Shown: piece by piece, positions 45,045 through 54,600 of the stretch | Numbering within the stretch: the stretch's first letter is position 1 | Layout of the letters: the number at the start of each line of letters is the position of its first letter | Assembly: GCF_034627025.1 (NCBI RefSeq) | Contig: NZ_CP141048.1 | Location: 4,901,093-4,965,092 of the forward strand | DNA from: Microvirga lotononidis | Lineage (GTDB): Bacteria > Pseudomonadota > Alphaproteobacteria > Rhizobiales > Beijerinckiaceae | Direction: 5' to 3' | DNA length: 64,000 nt | Translations under genes and position numbers: made by a program | Notes under the pieces: model-generated | What the model was told of the DNA's origin: nothing | Seen by the model: only the letters and a program-made list of their open reading frames with translations | Databases searched by the model: none

Positions 45045-46277
45045 CTAGGTCCCAGGACCGCCGGACAGCCACCACGCTCCTACGGCAAGCGTCGCCACGG
45101 TGACGGGCACTCCGACACGCAGATAAGCCCGGAAGCCGAGCTCGATTCCGGCCGCGCGCGCCTTCTCGGCCACGATCAGGTTGGCCACCGAACCTACCAG
45201 GGTGAGATTGCCGGCCAGCGTCGAAGCCATGGCGATGACGAGCCAGAGCCGCTGCTGATCCGGAAGGCCCTCGACAAAGGGTTTGAGCACGAGCACGGCC
45301 GGTACGTTGCTGACCAAATTCGACAGAAGGGCCGTGACGCCGGTGAGAACCCAGACGTTCGCCAGCTGCAATGCGCGAACCGCTTCGATCATGTCGGGCG
45401 ACAGAAGGGCCTTCTCGGCTCCCGCCACCACGATGAACAACCCGGCGAACATCAGCAGCAATGGGCCGTCGATCTCGCGGTACACCTTGCCGGGCTTCAC
45501 CTGCCGCGTCACGAGCAGCAACGCCGCGCCGAAAATCGCCGCCTTGGCGACTGGCGCACCGGCAAAGAACGCGACCACCACCCCCGTCGTCACCAGGATG
45601 GCCTTCAGCATCTGGGGCTTGTGGATCCGGCTGGGCCCGGGATCCGCCGTGAGCACCTTGGAGACCCGGAACTCGCTCCGGCACAGCAACGCGATCAGGG
45701 CGCAGACGATAATCAGGCCCGCCGCCGCCACCGGCGCCAGAGCTGCCGCGAAGGTGGCATAGGGGATCTGGGAGATCACTCCGACGATCATGTTCTGGGG
45801 ATTGCCCGTGATCGTCGCGACGCTCCCCACGTTGGAACCCATCGCGACGGCCAGCAGGTACGGGACCGGATTGCGGCCGAGACGCTTCGTGACATCCACC
45901 ACGAGCGGAGCCATGATCAGGCAGACGGCGTCGTTGACGAGGAATGCCGAGAAGACGCCCGTGGTCAGCGCGATCATGGACAGCAGCACCAGGGGCGAAT
46001 GCGCGTGAGTGACCGCCCAGCCGTTCACCAGGCGGAAGAAGCCCGAGAGCCGCAGATGCGCCACGACGATCATCATGCCGAGCAGCAGCGTGATCGTGTC
46101 GAGGTCGACCGCCTGATACGCCTCCTCGGGCGACAGAACGCCGATACCGATCATCAGGGCAGCCCCGAGCAGGGAGATCCCGGCTCGGTCGAGCCTGAGC
46201 CCCGGAACGCGCCCGAGCGCGATACCGCCGTATGTCAGGACGAAGATGGCCGCGCTGGCCCAGTTCCTGGCATCCAT
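45045..46277 (-). CDS. ArsB/NhaD-superfamily anion transporter
   Basis: Integral membrane protein of 410 residues with about ten or eleven hydrophobic segments. The two signature hairpins of the ion-transporter superfamily are visible: SAFLVNDAVCLIMAPLV near residue 110 and SNVGSVATITGNPQNMIVG near residue 148. The second half repeats the pattern (LLSNLVSNVPAVLVLKP, AGNLTLVGSVANLIV). Members carry arsenite, sodium/proton, citrate or other anions. No arsenic genes are near, so I do not assign a substrate. The start overlaps the MFS stop by one base (TAATG). Confidence 0.85.
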   Translation of the reverse strand: MDARNWASAAIFVLTYGGIALGRVPGLRLDRAGISLLGAALMIGIGVLSPEEAYQAVDLDTITLLLGMMIVVAHLRLSGFFRLVNGWAVTHAHSPLVLLSMIALTTGVFSAFLVNDAVCLIMAPLVVDVTKRLGRNPVPYLLAVAMGSNVGSVATITGNPQNMIVGVISQIPYATFAAALAPVAAAGLIIVCALIALLCRSEFRVSKVLTADPGPSRIHKPQMLKAILVTTGVVVAFFAGAPVAKAAIFGAALLLVTRQVKPGKVYREIDGPLLLMFAGLFIVVAGAEKALLSPDMIEAVRALQLANVWVLTGVTALLSNLVSNVPAVLVLKPFVEGLPDQQRLWLVIAMASTLAGNLTLVGSVANLIVAEKARAAGIELGFRAYLRVGVPVTVATLAVGAWWLSGGPGT

Positions 46278-47563
46278 TATCCAGTCTCACGCGGGAGGGG
46301 CTGGAGACGGATGGTGGCATGATTAGCCGGCTCTCCGGGGGCGCCATGCATCGTCTCCGGCATCATCGCCCAGAACAGGATCAGTCCCGCGGACGCGATG
46401 CCGGCCAGCACCAGAAAGGCCATCGAGTACCCGATCTCCACGACGATGATGCCGGCGAGCGCCGTGGACAGCGAAGCCCCGATGCCCTGCGCCGTCGTGA
46501 CCGCTCCCTGCGCCACGTTGAATCGGCCGGTGCCTGCCATCAGGTCGGCCACGATCAGCGGAAAGAGCGCTCCGTAGAGACCCGCTCCAATGCCATCGAG
46601 CAGCTGGACTCCGACCAGCCAGTAGGGATTGTCCGAGAGGGTGTACAGAACGCCGCGGATGGGCAGGATCAGGAACCCGGCCAGGAACATGGGCTTGCGG
46701 CCCCAGATGTCGGCCTTGCGCGCCACGAGCATGGCCATCGGCACCATGACGACCTGAGCGGCCACGATGCAGGCCGACATCAGGGAGGTGCCGAGGTTCT
46801 TGTCCTGGAGGGCCAGCTTCTGGCCGACCAGCGGCAGCATGGCGGCATTGGCGAGATGAAACAGCACGGCGCTGGCGGCGAAAATCAGGAGCGGGCGACA
46901 CGTGACCAGGATCTTCAACCCCGATGGCTGGTCGTCCGCGGCGGCGGCGCCGTCCAACAGGCCTCGCGCCTGTTCATGGTTGATGGCGCTCGCCGGGACC
47001 ATCAAGACGCTGACGAGGCTAGCAATCGCCATGGCAGCCATGAGGAAGAACACGACGACCGGCCCCCACAGATAGGCGGCCGCGCCAGCGGCTCCTGCCG
47101 CAAAGGCGTTGCCGGCATGGTTGAACGCCTCGTTGCGGCCCGTCCGGCGCGCGAAGTGGGCGTGTCCGACAATGCCGAGGGTGATTGCCGCGATGGTGGG
47201 CGCGAACACCGTGCCGGTGGCGTGGACCACGGCCTGCGACACCGCCACGGGCCAGAACGATGCAAGGAAAGGCAGAAGCAGCGATCCCGCGGTGACGACA
47301 AGCGCCGCAACCACGATCACGGCCCGCTTGGCATGGGTGGCATCGATCAGGGCGCCGGCCGGGGTCTGGGCCATGATGGCCGCCAGACCGGCCATGGTCA
47401 TGACCAGACCGATCTCGGCCTCGTTCCAGTGCCGGATCGTCAGGAGATAGACGGCGAGGTAGGGTCCGAGCCCATCGCGCACATCTGCCAGGAAGAAGTT
47501 GAGAGCATCGAGCGGGCGCTCGACCCGGGCCGGGGCTGGCGAGGGGCGAACACTATCAGCCAT
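46277..47563 (-). CDS. MFS transporter
   Basis: 428 residues with about twelve membrane segments. The N-half loop is ALIDATHAKRAVIVVAAL (MFS motif A-like), and a second such loop, ARKADIWGRKPMFLAGFL, begins the C half. The early FFLADVRDGLGPYLAVYL is typical of a rhizobial subfamily of unknown substrate. The start at 47563 is chosen because the upstream in-frame extension of about 700 codons runs antisense through the methanethiol-oxidase gene. It is translationally coupled to the anion transporter. Confidence 0.85.
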   Translation of the reverse strand: MADSVRPSPAPARVERPLDALNFFLADVRDGLGPYLAVYLLTIRHWNEAEIGLVMTMAGLAAIMAQTPAGALIDATHAKRAVIVVAALVVTAGSLLLPFLASFWPVAVSQAVVHATGTVFAPTIAAITLGIVGHAHFARRTGRNEAFNHAGNAFAAGAAGAAAYLWGPVVVFFLMAAMAIASLVSVLMVPASAINHEQARGLLDGAAAADDQPSGLKILVTCRPLLIFAASAVLFHLANAAMLPLVGQKLALQDKNLGTSLMSACIVAAQVVMVPMAMLVARKADIWGRKPMFLAGFLILPIRGVLYTLSDNPYWLVGVQLLDGIGAGLYGALFPLIVADLMAGTGRFNVAQGAVTTAQGIGASLSTALAGIIVVEIGYSMAFLVLAGIASAGLILFWAMMPETMHGAPGEPANHATIRLQPLPRETG

Positions 47564-47875
47564 GTCGATCTCCCCGGGACGGCGCAGGCTGGCCCTGAAG
47601 GTAGTCATGCCTGCAGAAGCCGGAACCCTCCAGACCTGTATTCGTTCCGGTGCGAATCCGCGACATTCGCGGACGTGACGAACGACGTTCTCGGCCTGCC
47701 GCCGCGGGGATCGGAAAGCCGACAGCGGCGGTCCCTGCCTTCGAGACGTTTCCACAGGCCTATCAATTGTTGAGGTTGGACGCGACATAAGCCGGAGGAT
47801 CGGATATGATGCCCTGGTCAGCACAAGGCTAAGGACACTTGCCATCGACCTCAGGGGGCGATCAGGGAGGGTGTC
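47564..47875. other. Divergent promoter region (MFS / methanethiol oxidase)
   Basis: About 312 bases between two divergent genes, so it should hold both promoters. A perfect 7-base inverted repeat with a 3-base loop, TCCGCGA-CAT-TCGCGGA (47657-47673), is the only clear structure. No gene is seen. Confidence 0.45.
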
Positions 47876-49270
47876 GTGACGCGTTGGCAGCCCGATCCGA
47901 GTTTCTATCCATCCCCGCGCTTGGCCGAGAAAGCCCCGCCGGAGACGCTGGCCTATGTGGCCATGTTCGATCCGGACCGGCAACAGCCCGACGGCATCGC
48001 CGTCGTTGATCTCGACCCGGCCTCGCCGTCCTATGCCCAGATCGTTGGATCGGTGGCCATGCCCAACACGGGCGATGAACTGCACCATTTCGGATGGAAC
48101 GCCTGTTCGTCCTGCCTCTGTCCCAACATGCCCCACCCGCACGTGGAGAGGCGCTACCTTGTGGTGCCGGGCCTGCGCTCGTCCCGCATTCACATCATCG
48201 ACACGAAGCCTGATCCACACAGTCCGGCGATCGTGAAGGTGATCGAGCCCGAGGTGATCGCCGAACGGACCGGCTACACGCGGCCGCACACGATCCATTG
48301 TGGACCGGACGGCATTTACGTCACGGCCCTCGGCAGCGCGGAAGGCGCGGCGCCCGGTGGCATCTTCATCATGGACCACCAGACCTTCGAGCCGCTCGGG
48401 CGCTGGGAGATCGACCGGGGACCCCAGCAACTTGCCTATGACGGCTGGTGGCACCTGGGATACGACACGCTGGTAACCAGCGAATGGGGCACGCCTGACA
48501 CCTTCGAGAACGGCTTGGTTCCCGAGATCCTGCTCGGCTCGCGCTATGGCCGGCGCCTGCATTTCTGGGATCTGCTGAAACGCAAGCACCTCCAGGAAAT
48601 CGATTTCGGCGAGGAGCACCAACTCGTGTTCGAGCTTCGGCCCGCCCACGATCCGACGAAGGCCTATGGGTTCGTCAATTGCGTGATCAGCCTGAAGGAT
48701 CTCTCCTCCTCGATTTGGACCTGGTATCGTGACGGCAATCGCTGGGCGGTCAAAAAGATCATCACGATCCCGGCCGAACCCGCGAGCGCCGACGACCTGC
48801 CGGACATGCTGAAAGGCTTCGGCGCGGTGCCGCCGCTCGTGACCGATATCGATCTGTCCATGGATGACCGGTTTCTCTACGTGTCCTGCTGGGGCACGGG
48901 CGATCTCCAGCAATATGATGTGTCCGACCCGTTGAACCCCAAGCTCACCGGCAAGGTGCGGATCGGCGGGATTGTGTCGCGCGCCTCCCATCCCAGGGCG
49001 AAGAACGGGCATCTGACGGGTGGGCCGCAGATGGTCGAGATCAGCCGGGACGGTCGGCGGGTGTACTTCACAAACTCGCTCTACGGCTCCATCGACCAGC
49101 AGTTCTACCACCGCGGCTTCGAGGGCTGGATGGTGAAGCTGAACGCGGATCCGGACGGCGGCATCTCGTTCGATGAGGACTTCTTCATCGAGTGGCCCAA
49201 GGGGCACAGGCCGCATCAGATCCGCCTCGAAGGCGGCGATTGCTCCTCGGACTCCTATTGCTACCCATAA
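47876..49270 (+). CDS. mtoX: Methanethiol oxidase / selenium-binding protein (SBP56 family)
   Basis: 464 residues of the SELENBP1/MtoX family, which oxidises methanethiol to formaldehyde, H2S and H2O2. The family cysteine region is intact (GWNACSSCLCPNMPHPH; C77, C80, C82), and PHTIHCGPDGIYVTALG and GGPQMVEISRDGRRVYFTNSLY are classic SBP56 blocks. The GTG at 47876 follows GGGAGGG. Bacterial MtoX is usually copper-dependent and periplasmic; here no signal peptide is visible, so location is uncertain. The next gene is a membrane protein 31 bases downstream. Confidence 0.88.
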   Translation: MTRWQPDPSFYPSPRLAEKAPPETLAYVAMFDPDRQQPDGIAVVDLDPASPSYAQIVGSVAMPNTGDELHHFGWNACSSCLCPNMPHPHVERRYLVVPGLRSSRIHIIDTKPDPHSPAIVKVIEPEVIAERTGYTRPHTIHCGPDGIYVTALGSAEGAAPGGIFIMDHQTFEPLGRWEIDRGPQQLAYDGWWHLGYDTLVTSEWGTPDTFENGLVPEILLGSRYGRRLHFWDLLKRKHLQEIDFGEEHQLVFELRPAHDPTKAYGFVNCVISLKDLSSSIWTWYRDGNRWAVKKIITIPAEPASADDLPDMLKGFGAVPPLVTDIDLSMDDRFLYVSCWGTGDLQQYDVSDPLNPKLTGKVRIGGIVSRASHPRAKNGHLTGGPQMVEISRDGRRVYFTNSLYGSIDQQFYHRGFEGWMVKLNADPDGGISFDEDFFIEWPKGHRPHQIRLEGGDCSSDSYCYP

Positions 49271-49301
49271 GGGACGCCACGGTGTCGGCGAGCGACATGG
49301 G

Positions 49302-49940
49302 ATGAACACGGCCTCGTCCGCACTCTGGCCGTGGCTGACTCTGGCAGGGCTCGGTGCCTTCCACGGCCTGAACCCCGCCATGGGTTGGCTGTTTGCCGTA
49401 GCGCTCGGGCTGCACCGCCGAAGCCGAGGTCTTGTGGTTCTGGCCCTTGCTCCCATTGTCCTTGGGCATGTCGTTGCGGTCGGCAGTGTTGTCTTGGCAT
49501 TGACCTTCTTCGGAACGGTCATGGATGCGACGTTCCTGGGCCGCGGCGCCGGAATCCTCCTGCTGGCCCTGGCGGCCACACATGCTTTTGCCCGCCACCG
49601 CACTCCCCTTCGCATCGGGATGCAGACCGGCTTGGCGGGGCTGGCCCTGTGGTCCTTCATGATGGCCAGTGCTCATGGAGCAGGCTTCATGCTGATTCCC
49701 GCGCTCCTGTCGCTGTGCGTTTCGTCGGGCATGGGCGGTGAGCTGACGGCCTCGACCTCCCTTCCGGTCTCTTTTGCGGCGCTTGCTGTTCACACGGGGG
49801 CGATGCTGGCGGTGATCGGAACTGTCAGTCTTGTCGTCTATGACCAAGGACTTGCCTTCCTCAGACGCGGCTGGGTCAATCTGGATGTTCTCTGGAGCGT
49901 TGCCTTGGCGGGCGGCGGCATCGTTCTTCTGGCAGGATGA
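49302..49940 (+). CDS. Membrane protein co-located with methanethiol oxidase
   Basis: 212 residues with about six hydrophobic segments. It begins MNTASSALWPWLTLAGLGAF and carries HGLNPAMGWLFAVALG near residue 22. The end VLWSVALAGGGIVLLAG is hydrophobic. The His-Asn-Pro motif in the first segment recalls the HxxxPD-type motifs of NicO/UreH metal transporters, but the match is loose. It may supply a metal or remove a product for the methanethiol oxidase; that is inference from position. ATG 49302; longer in-frame starts overlap mtoX. Confidence 0.65.
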   Translation: MNTASSALWPWLTLAGLGAFHGLNPAMGWLFAVALGLHRRSRGLVVLALAPIVLGHVVAVGSVVLALTFFGTVMDATFLGRGAGILLLALAATHAFARHRTPLRIGMQTGLAGLALWSFMMASAHGAGFMLIPALLSLCVSSGMGGELTASTSLPVSFAALAVHTGAMLAVIGTVSLVVYDQGLAFLRRGWVNLDVLWSVALAGGGIVLLAG

Positions 49941-50278
49941 GGTCAGACTTTCGGAGCGCCCATAGGGAGAAACGGGCGCTTGCGCAGATGCCTTCAGTCT
50001 GCTTCGGGTCAGGTCCGCGATCCCCAGCTCTTGAGGAGCATCCGTTCGATGACGCCGCGGCGTATCGTCGGTACAACCGGGACAGTGAGGGCTCGAAGGT
50101 CCTACCGCATGGAAGGAGCAGACGTTGACGATAGAGGAAACGATCTTTTCCGATAGACGAGACGGAGCGATCCCGAGGCGAGAATACCGGACACAGGCTT
50201 GCGATTTTTATCACCTGCATTCTTTCAGTCGGGCTAAAGTAAGTTTTGCGCAGACGGTGTCCGAGAGGAGAGCGAGCG
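49941..50278. other. Intergenic region, no gene seen
   Basis: About 338 bases between the membrane-protein gene and the polyol dehydrogenase. Short frames of 60-110 codons on both strands lack ribosome-binding sites and family-like sequence. The last 20 bases contain GAGAGGAGAGCG, the binding site for the next gene. Confidence 0.45.
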
Positions 50279-51316
50279 ATGAAGGCCTTGGTCCTTGAAC
50301 GTAAGGATGAGCTCAGCCTGCGTGATCTCCCGCTTCAAGAGAATCTCGGGCCGCGCGATGTCCGGATCGCCCTCCGCACGATCGGGGTCTGCGGCAGCGA
50401 TGTGCATTATTATACGCACGGAGCCATCGGTCCCTTCGTTGTCCGGGAGCCCATGATCCTCGGCCACGAGGCTGCCGGCGAGATCGTTGAGGTCGGATCG
50501 GCCGTAACCGAGTTCAAGCCAGGCGACAGAGTCTGCATGGAGCCCGGCATCCCGGACCCGATGAGCCGCGCGACGCGCCTCGGCAAATACAACCTTGATC
50601 CGGCCGTTAAATTTTGGGCAACGCCGCCGGTGCACGGGGTTCTGCGACCGACCGTGGTTCACCCGGCGGACTTCACATTCAAGTTGCCGGACCATGTCAG
50701 CTACGCCGAGGGGGCGATGGTCGAACCGCTGGCCGTGGGCATGCACGCGGCCACCAAGGTCCAGGTGAAGCCGGGCGACCTCGCCGTTGTAATCGGAGCC
50801 GGCCCCATCGGAATGGTGACGATCCTCTCGGCCCTTGCGTCCGGCTGCTCGCGGGTGATCGTGAGCGATATCCATGAACCGAAGCTCGAGCTTGCGGGCC
50901 AGCTCGGGCCCGTTATCCCGGTCAATGTCAGGAGCTGGAGCCTCGTAGATATCGTCAGGCGGGAAACGGATGGATGGGGGGCGGATGTGCTCTTCGAATG
51001 CTCCGGATATGCGCCGGCCATGGCAGAGATGTTCGACCTCGTCTGCCCGGGCGGAAAGGTGGCACTGGTCGGCATCCCGCTCGATCCCTTTCCTTATGAC
51101 GTCAGCAAGGCGCAAGTGAAAGAGGTGCGTGTCGAGAACGTCTTCCGCTATGCCCATGTCTATCCGCGCGCGGTTGCGATGATTGCCTCGGGCAAGATCG
51201 ACGTGAAGCCGCTGATCACGGATCGTTTCGCATTCAAGGACAGCATCGCAGCCTTCGACTTCGCCAAGACGATGCCACCAAGTTCGGTGAAGGTGCAAAT
51301 CGACATGCCCCTATGA
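50279..51316 (+). CDS. Zinc-dependent polyol dehydrogenase (xylitol/sorbitol type)
   Basis: 345 residues of the medium-chain dehydrogenase family. Catalytic zinc ligands are visible in [13 protein letters not shown] (C near 40) and [12 protein letters not shown] (H and E near 62). The middle segment [15 protein letters not shown] followed by [17 protein letters not shown] is typical of rhizobial D-xylulose reductases. It lacks the four-cysteine structural zinc site of classical alcohol dehydrogenases. The nucleotide-binding loop is [11 protein letters not shown] near residue 180. It probably oxidises xylitol or sorbitol with NAD+, fitting the convergent polyol operon. Confidence 0.85.
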   Translation: MKALVLERKDELSLRDLPLQENLGPRDVRIALRTIGVCGSDVHYYTHGAIGPFVVREPMILGHEAAGEIVEVGSAVTEFKPGDRVCMEPGIPDPMSRATRLGKYNLDPAVKFWATPPVHGVLRPTVVHPADFTFKLPDHVSYAEGAMVEPLAVGMHAATKVQVKPGDLAVVIGAGPIGMVTILSALASGCSRVIVSDIHEPKLELAGQLGPVIPVNVRSWSLVDIVRRETDGWGADVLFECSGYAPAMAEMFDLVCPGGKVALVGIPLDPFPYDVSKAQVKEVRVENVFRYAHVYPRAVAMIASGKIDVKPLITDRFAFKDSIAAFDFAKTMPPSSVKVQIDMPL

Positions 51317-51417
51317 TCACATGACTTGGCTGTATCACCCTGATCGAGGAGTGCCCCGAGCATTCGGCCGCCCGCTCAGGCCGGCGATTGCTTATTGGGC
51401 CTTCTGGAAGCCGCGCC

Positions 51418-52902
51418 TCATAGCGTTTCTCCGTTGAGATAGCGCTGCAGAGTGTTGCGGGTTCCGGCGCGCCAGAGACTTCTCAGAGCCGTCTCGAAAG
51501 AAGCTCGGAACGCCGGTGCATCCGCGATGTCGCCGAAGATGTCGCGAAGGCTCAAGAACGCAGCGGGATCGCTCTTTGCCGCCAGCGCTGCCGGCGTCAA
51601 CCGCGCGGCAATCGGATCGTTAAGCGCGATGGGAACACCCGCATCGTCGGTCGCCGCGCAGTAACGGCACCACAAGGCCGATTCCAGCGCCAGCCCCGTC
51701 ACGTCCTCGCCGGCTTTCAGGCGATCTCGCGTCGAAGGCAGGATGAACTTCGGCTGCCGGTTGGAGCCGTCCTGAGCCAAGCGAGGGATCGTATCTCCGA
51801 CATCAGGGTTGGCGAAACGGTTCGCGATGAGCTTGTAATACTCCTTGAGGTCGACACCTGGAACCGGCGGCACGTGAGGGATGATCTCGCCGATCTCCAG
51901 TTTGTCGAGAAAGGCGCGAACAAGAGGATCCGCCATGGCGTCATGGACGAAATGGATTCCCAACAAGGCGGCGGGATAAGCAATCGCAGCATGCCCCCCG
52001 TTCAGGATGCGCAGCTTCATCAACTCGAAGGCGGCAACCTCGGACGTGAAGGTAACCCCCACCTCCTCCAGCGCCGGACGTCCACCGGGAAAGTTGTCTT
52101 CGAGAACCCATTGCCGGAATGGCTCGCAGAAGACCGGCCAATTATCCTGAATGCCGAAGCGTTCGCTGAGAATGGCACGTTCCCTGTCCGTCGTGGCCGG
52201 AGTGATGCGGTCGACCATGCTGTTCGGGAACGCCACATTGTCGCGGATGTACGAGGCGAGCGCCGGATCGACGAGGTCGGCCAGACCCGCCACAGCGTCC
52301 AACGTGACACGCCCGTTGTGGGGGATGTTGTCGCACGACATCACCGTGAACGGAGTCACTCCACGCTCCCGGCGGCGTCTGAGTGCGGCCACGAGCGCGC
52401 CGAACACCCCTTTCGGCGCATCGAGATGAGCCGCGTCATAGCGGATTTCCGGATGCTCCGGGTTGAAGGTCCCGGTGGCGGGGTCGATGCAGTAGCCGCC
52501 CTCGGTGACGGTCAGGGATACGATCCTCAAAGCCGGATTGTCGAGGGCCTCCACGATGGCACGGGCATCCTCGCCCACCGGCACGAAATCCGCCATCGAT
52601 CCGGACACCCGGGCTTTGTTGGCGCCAGGCTCCAGCTCTATCACGGTGGTAAGCCAGTCCTGAGGCGCAAGAGCGCGCCGCATGGCTTCGTCCCCGGACC
52701 GGACGCCTGCCCCCAGCAGAGCCCAATCCAGATCCCTGCCCGCGTTGAAGAGATCGTCGAGATAGATCGCCTGATGGGCGCGATGGAAGTTGCCCACGCC
52801 GACATGCAGGATGCCGGGACTTAGCTCCTCGCGGGCATATTTTGGGCGGGCGATCGGGGCCGGGAGGGATCCAAGGCTTGCAAGATTAAGGGGCTGGCTC
52901 AT
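51418..52902 (-). CDS. mtlK: Mannitol 2-dehydrogenase family protein
   Basis: 494 residues of the polyol-specific long-chain dehydrogenase family. The N-terminal nucleotide-binding region is HVGVGNFHRAHQAIYLDDLF. VEPFRQWVLEDNFP-like and MKLRILNGGHAAIAYPAALLG (catalytic Lys and His/Asn) are visible. It oxidises D-mannitol to fructose, and relatives also act on arabinitol, sorbitol or fructuronate. It is the last gene of the smo operon. Its start overlaps the stop of the GMC oxidoreductase gene (ATGA). Confidence 0.88.
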   Translation of the reverse strand: MSQPLNLASLGSLPAPIARPKYAREELSPGILHVGVGNFHRAHQAIYLDDLFNAGRDLDWALLGAGVRSGDEAMRRALAPQDWLTTVIELEPGANKARVSGSMADFVPVGEDARAIVEALDNPALRIVSLTVTEGGYCIDPATGTFNPEHPEIRYDAAHLDAPKGVFGALVAALRRRRERGVTPFTVMSCDNIPHNGRVTLDAVAGLADLVDPALASYIRDNVAFPNSMVDRITPATTDRERAILSERFGIQDNWPVFCEPFRQWVLEDNFPGGRPALEEVGVTFTSEVAAFELMKLRILNGGHAAIAYPAALLGIHFVHDAMADPLVRAFLDKLEIGEIIPHVPPVPGVDLKEYYKLIANRFANPDVGDTIPRLAQDGSNRQPKFILPSTRDRLKAGEDVTGLALESALWCRYCAATDDAGVPIALNDPIAARLTPAALAAKSDPAAFLSLRDIFGDIADAPAFRASFETALRSLWRAGTRNTLQRYLNGETL

Positions 52903-54581
52903 GGCGGGCTGACCTGATGGGCAGGAGAAACGGGTTGTCTCGCAAGCGCGGATTGTCTCATATCAGTACGCTGAGCGCTGCCGATGATGATATCGACAGC
53001 CTTGTCCGCAATGGCGAGGACTGGAGCATTGGTATTTCCGCTTGGGATTGTCGGCATAATGGAAGCATCGACGATGCGCAAACTAGCGATGCCACGCGTT
53101 CGGAGATCTGGCGTCACGACGGCATGCTCGTCGTTCTCCCGCCCCATCCGGCAGGTGCCGACCGGGTGATAGTTCGTTTTGACCGTTTTCCGGCAATGCG
53201 CCGCCAGAGCCTCGTCGGACGAGGCATCCGGCCCTGGAAAGATCTCTTTCGCCACCATGTCCCGAACCGGGCTCGTCGCAAGAACCTCACGGGCGTAGCG
53301 CAACCCTGCAAGGGTCAGGCGGAGATCATCCGGATCTCCGAAGAATTGCGGATCCACTTGCGGCGCATCGAACGGGTCGGCCGATGCGAGGCGGACCGAT
53401 CCGCGCGCCTTGGGACGCAGGAGGCAAGGGTTGAGCGTCACGCCGTGGGTCGGCTCGACACCGGAGACGTCACGGTCGAGATAAACGGTTGGGACGCAAT
53501 AGAGTTGGATGGTCGGCCGTTCGCCTCCGTCGGGATCGATGAAGGTGCACGCTTCCACGCCTGTCGTCGTGACGGCCCCCGACTTGAACAGCCTATATTG
53601 CAACCCATGACGCAGCATGGCCAGGCCACGATCCTGACCGAAATAGCCGAAGGCTCCGGTCGTCGTCGCAACGACAGGGACTTCGTGATGGTCCTGCAGG
53701 TTCCAGCCTACCCCAGGCAGATCGACTTTGACGGCGATGTCGTGACGGGAAAGCTCGCTGGCCGGGCCGATGCCGGACAGCATCAGCAGCTTCGGCGACA
53801 TGTAGGTGCCGGCGGCCAGAACAACCTCCGTATCGGCATGAAGGAGTTCCCGCCCCGATTGGCCCTTCACCTCCACACCCGTCGCCCGTCCGTTCTCGAT
53901 GCAAATGCGAGTGACGACCGTGTTCGTCGCAAGGGTCAGCCTCGGATTCGACAATACAGGCTGAAGGAACGCGTCGACCGCGCTGCACCGCCGACGCGTC
54001 CGCCAGTCGATCGTATGCTGCATGAAGCCGACACCCGCCTGACCAATCCCATTGAAATCGGAGTTGTACGGTACCCCCTTCTCCTGCATCGCCTGCACGA
54101 AAGCCCGGCTCATCGCGGAGTGCTGCCCCAGATGGGACACCTTCAAGGGGCCATCGGTCCCATGGTAGGGTTTGCCCAGGTGATCGTTGCCCTCCTGCTT
54201 GATGAAGTAAGGCAGGAGATCCCTGTAGCTCCACCCTGCCCCGCCGAGAGCCGCGTCCCAGGCATCGTAATCTTTCGCCTGTCCGCGAATGTAGACCATG
54301 GCGTTGACCGCGCTGCCCCCGCCGAGAACTCTGGCCTGCGGCACAATGGGAGCGCGACCGCCGAGTTGCGGCTGCGGCACGACCTTGTGCATCGTGAGGT
54401 AGGTCTCCTGCGCAAGGAACTTCATGTAGCCCGCGGGCATCGCAAGGATACGGCTTGTCCTGCGCGGCCCAGCCTCGATCAGCAGGACCCGCGCGCCGTG
54501 TTCTGCAACCAAGCGGCTGGCGACGATACAGCCGGCGCTCCCTCCACCGACGACGATATAGTCGAACCGCTTCGAGGCCAT
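52899..54581 (-). CDS. GMC-family FAD oxidoreductase
   Basis: 560 residues. FAD-binding motif YIVVGGGSAGCIVASRLV at the N terminus, VLGGGSAVNAMVYIRGQAKDYDAW near residue 90, and the catalytic region NYHPVGTCRMG followed by VDASIMPTIPSGNTNAPVLAIADKA. This is choline-dehydrogenase-like. In a mannitol/sorbitol operon it may act as a polyol or sugar dehydrogenase, but that is inference. ATG 54581 is chosen because the upstream in-frame extension has no family similarity and overlaps the ATPase gene. Confidence 0.85.
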   Translation of the reverse strand: MASKRFDYIVVGGGSAGCIVASRLVAEHGARVLLIEAGPRRTSRILAMPAGYMKFLAQETYLTMHKVVPQPQLGGRAPIVPQARVLGGGSAVNAMVYIRGQAKDYDAWDAALGGAGWSYRDLLPYFIKQEGNDHLGKPYHGTDGPLKVSHLGQHSAMSRAFVQAMQEKGVPYNSDFNGIGQAGVGFMQHTIDWRTRRRCSAVDAFLQPVLSNPRLTLATNTVVTRICIENGRATGVEVKGQSGRELLHADTEVVLAAGTYMSPKLLMLSGIGPASELSRHDIAVKVDLPGVGWNLQDHHEVPVVATTTGAFGYFGQDRGLAMLRHGLQYRLFKSGAVTTTGVEACTFIDPDGGERPTIQLYCVPTVYLDRDVSGVEPTHGVTLNPCLLRPKARGSVRLASADPFDAPQVDPQFFGDPDDLRLTLAGLRYAREVLATSPVRDMVAKEIFPGPDASSDEALAAHCRKTVKTNYHPVGTCRMGRENDEHAVVTPDLRTRGIASLRIVDASIMPTIPSGNTNAPVLAIADKAVDIIIGSAQRTDMRQSALARQPVSPAHQVSPP

Positions 54582-54600
54582 GACCGCTCTCGCTGGAAGC

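Noticed and set aside
47564..49660. Extension of the MFS frame by about 700 codons
   Set aside because: The added part is antisense to the methanethiol-oxidase gene and is not membrane-like; the MFS protein starts at 47563.
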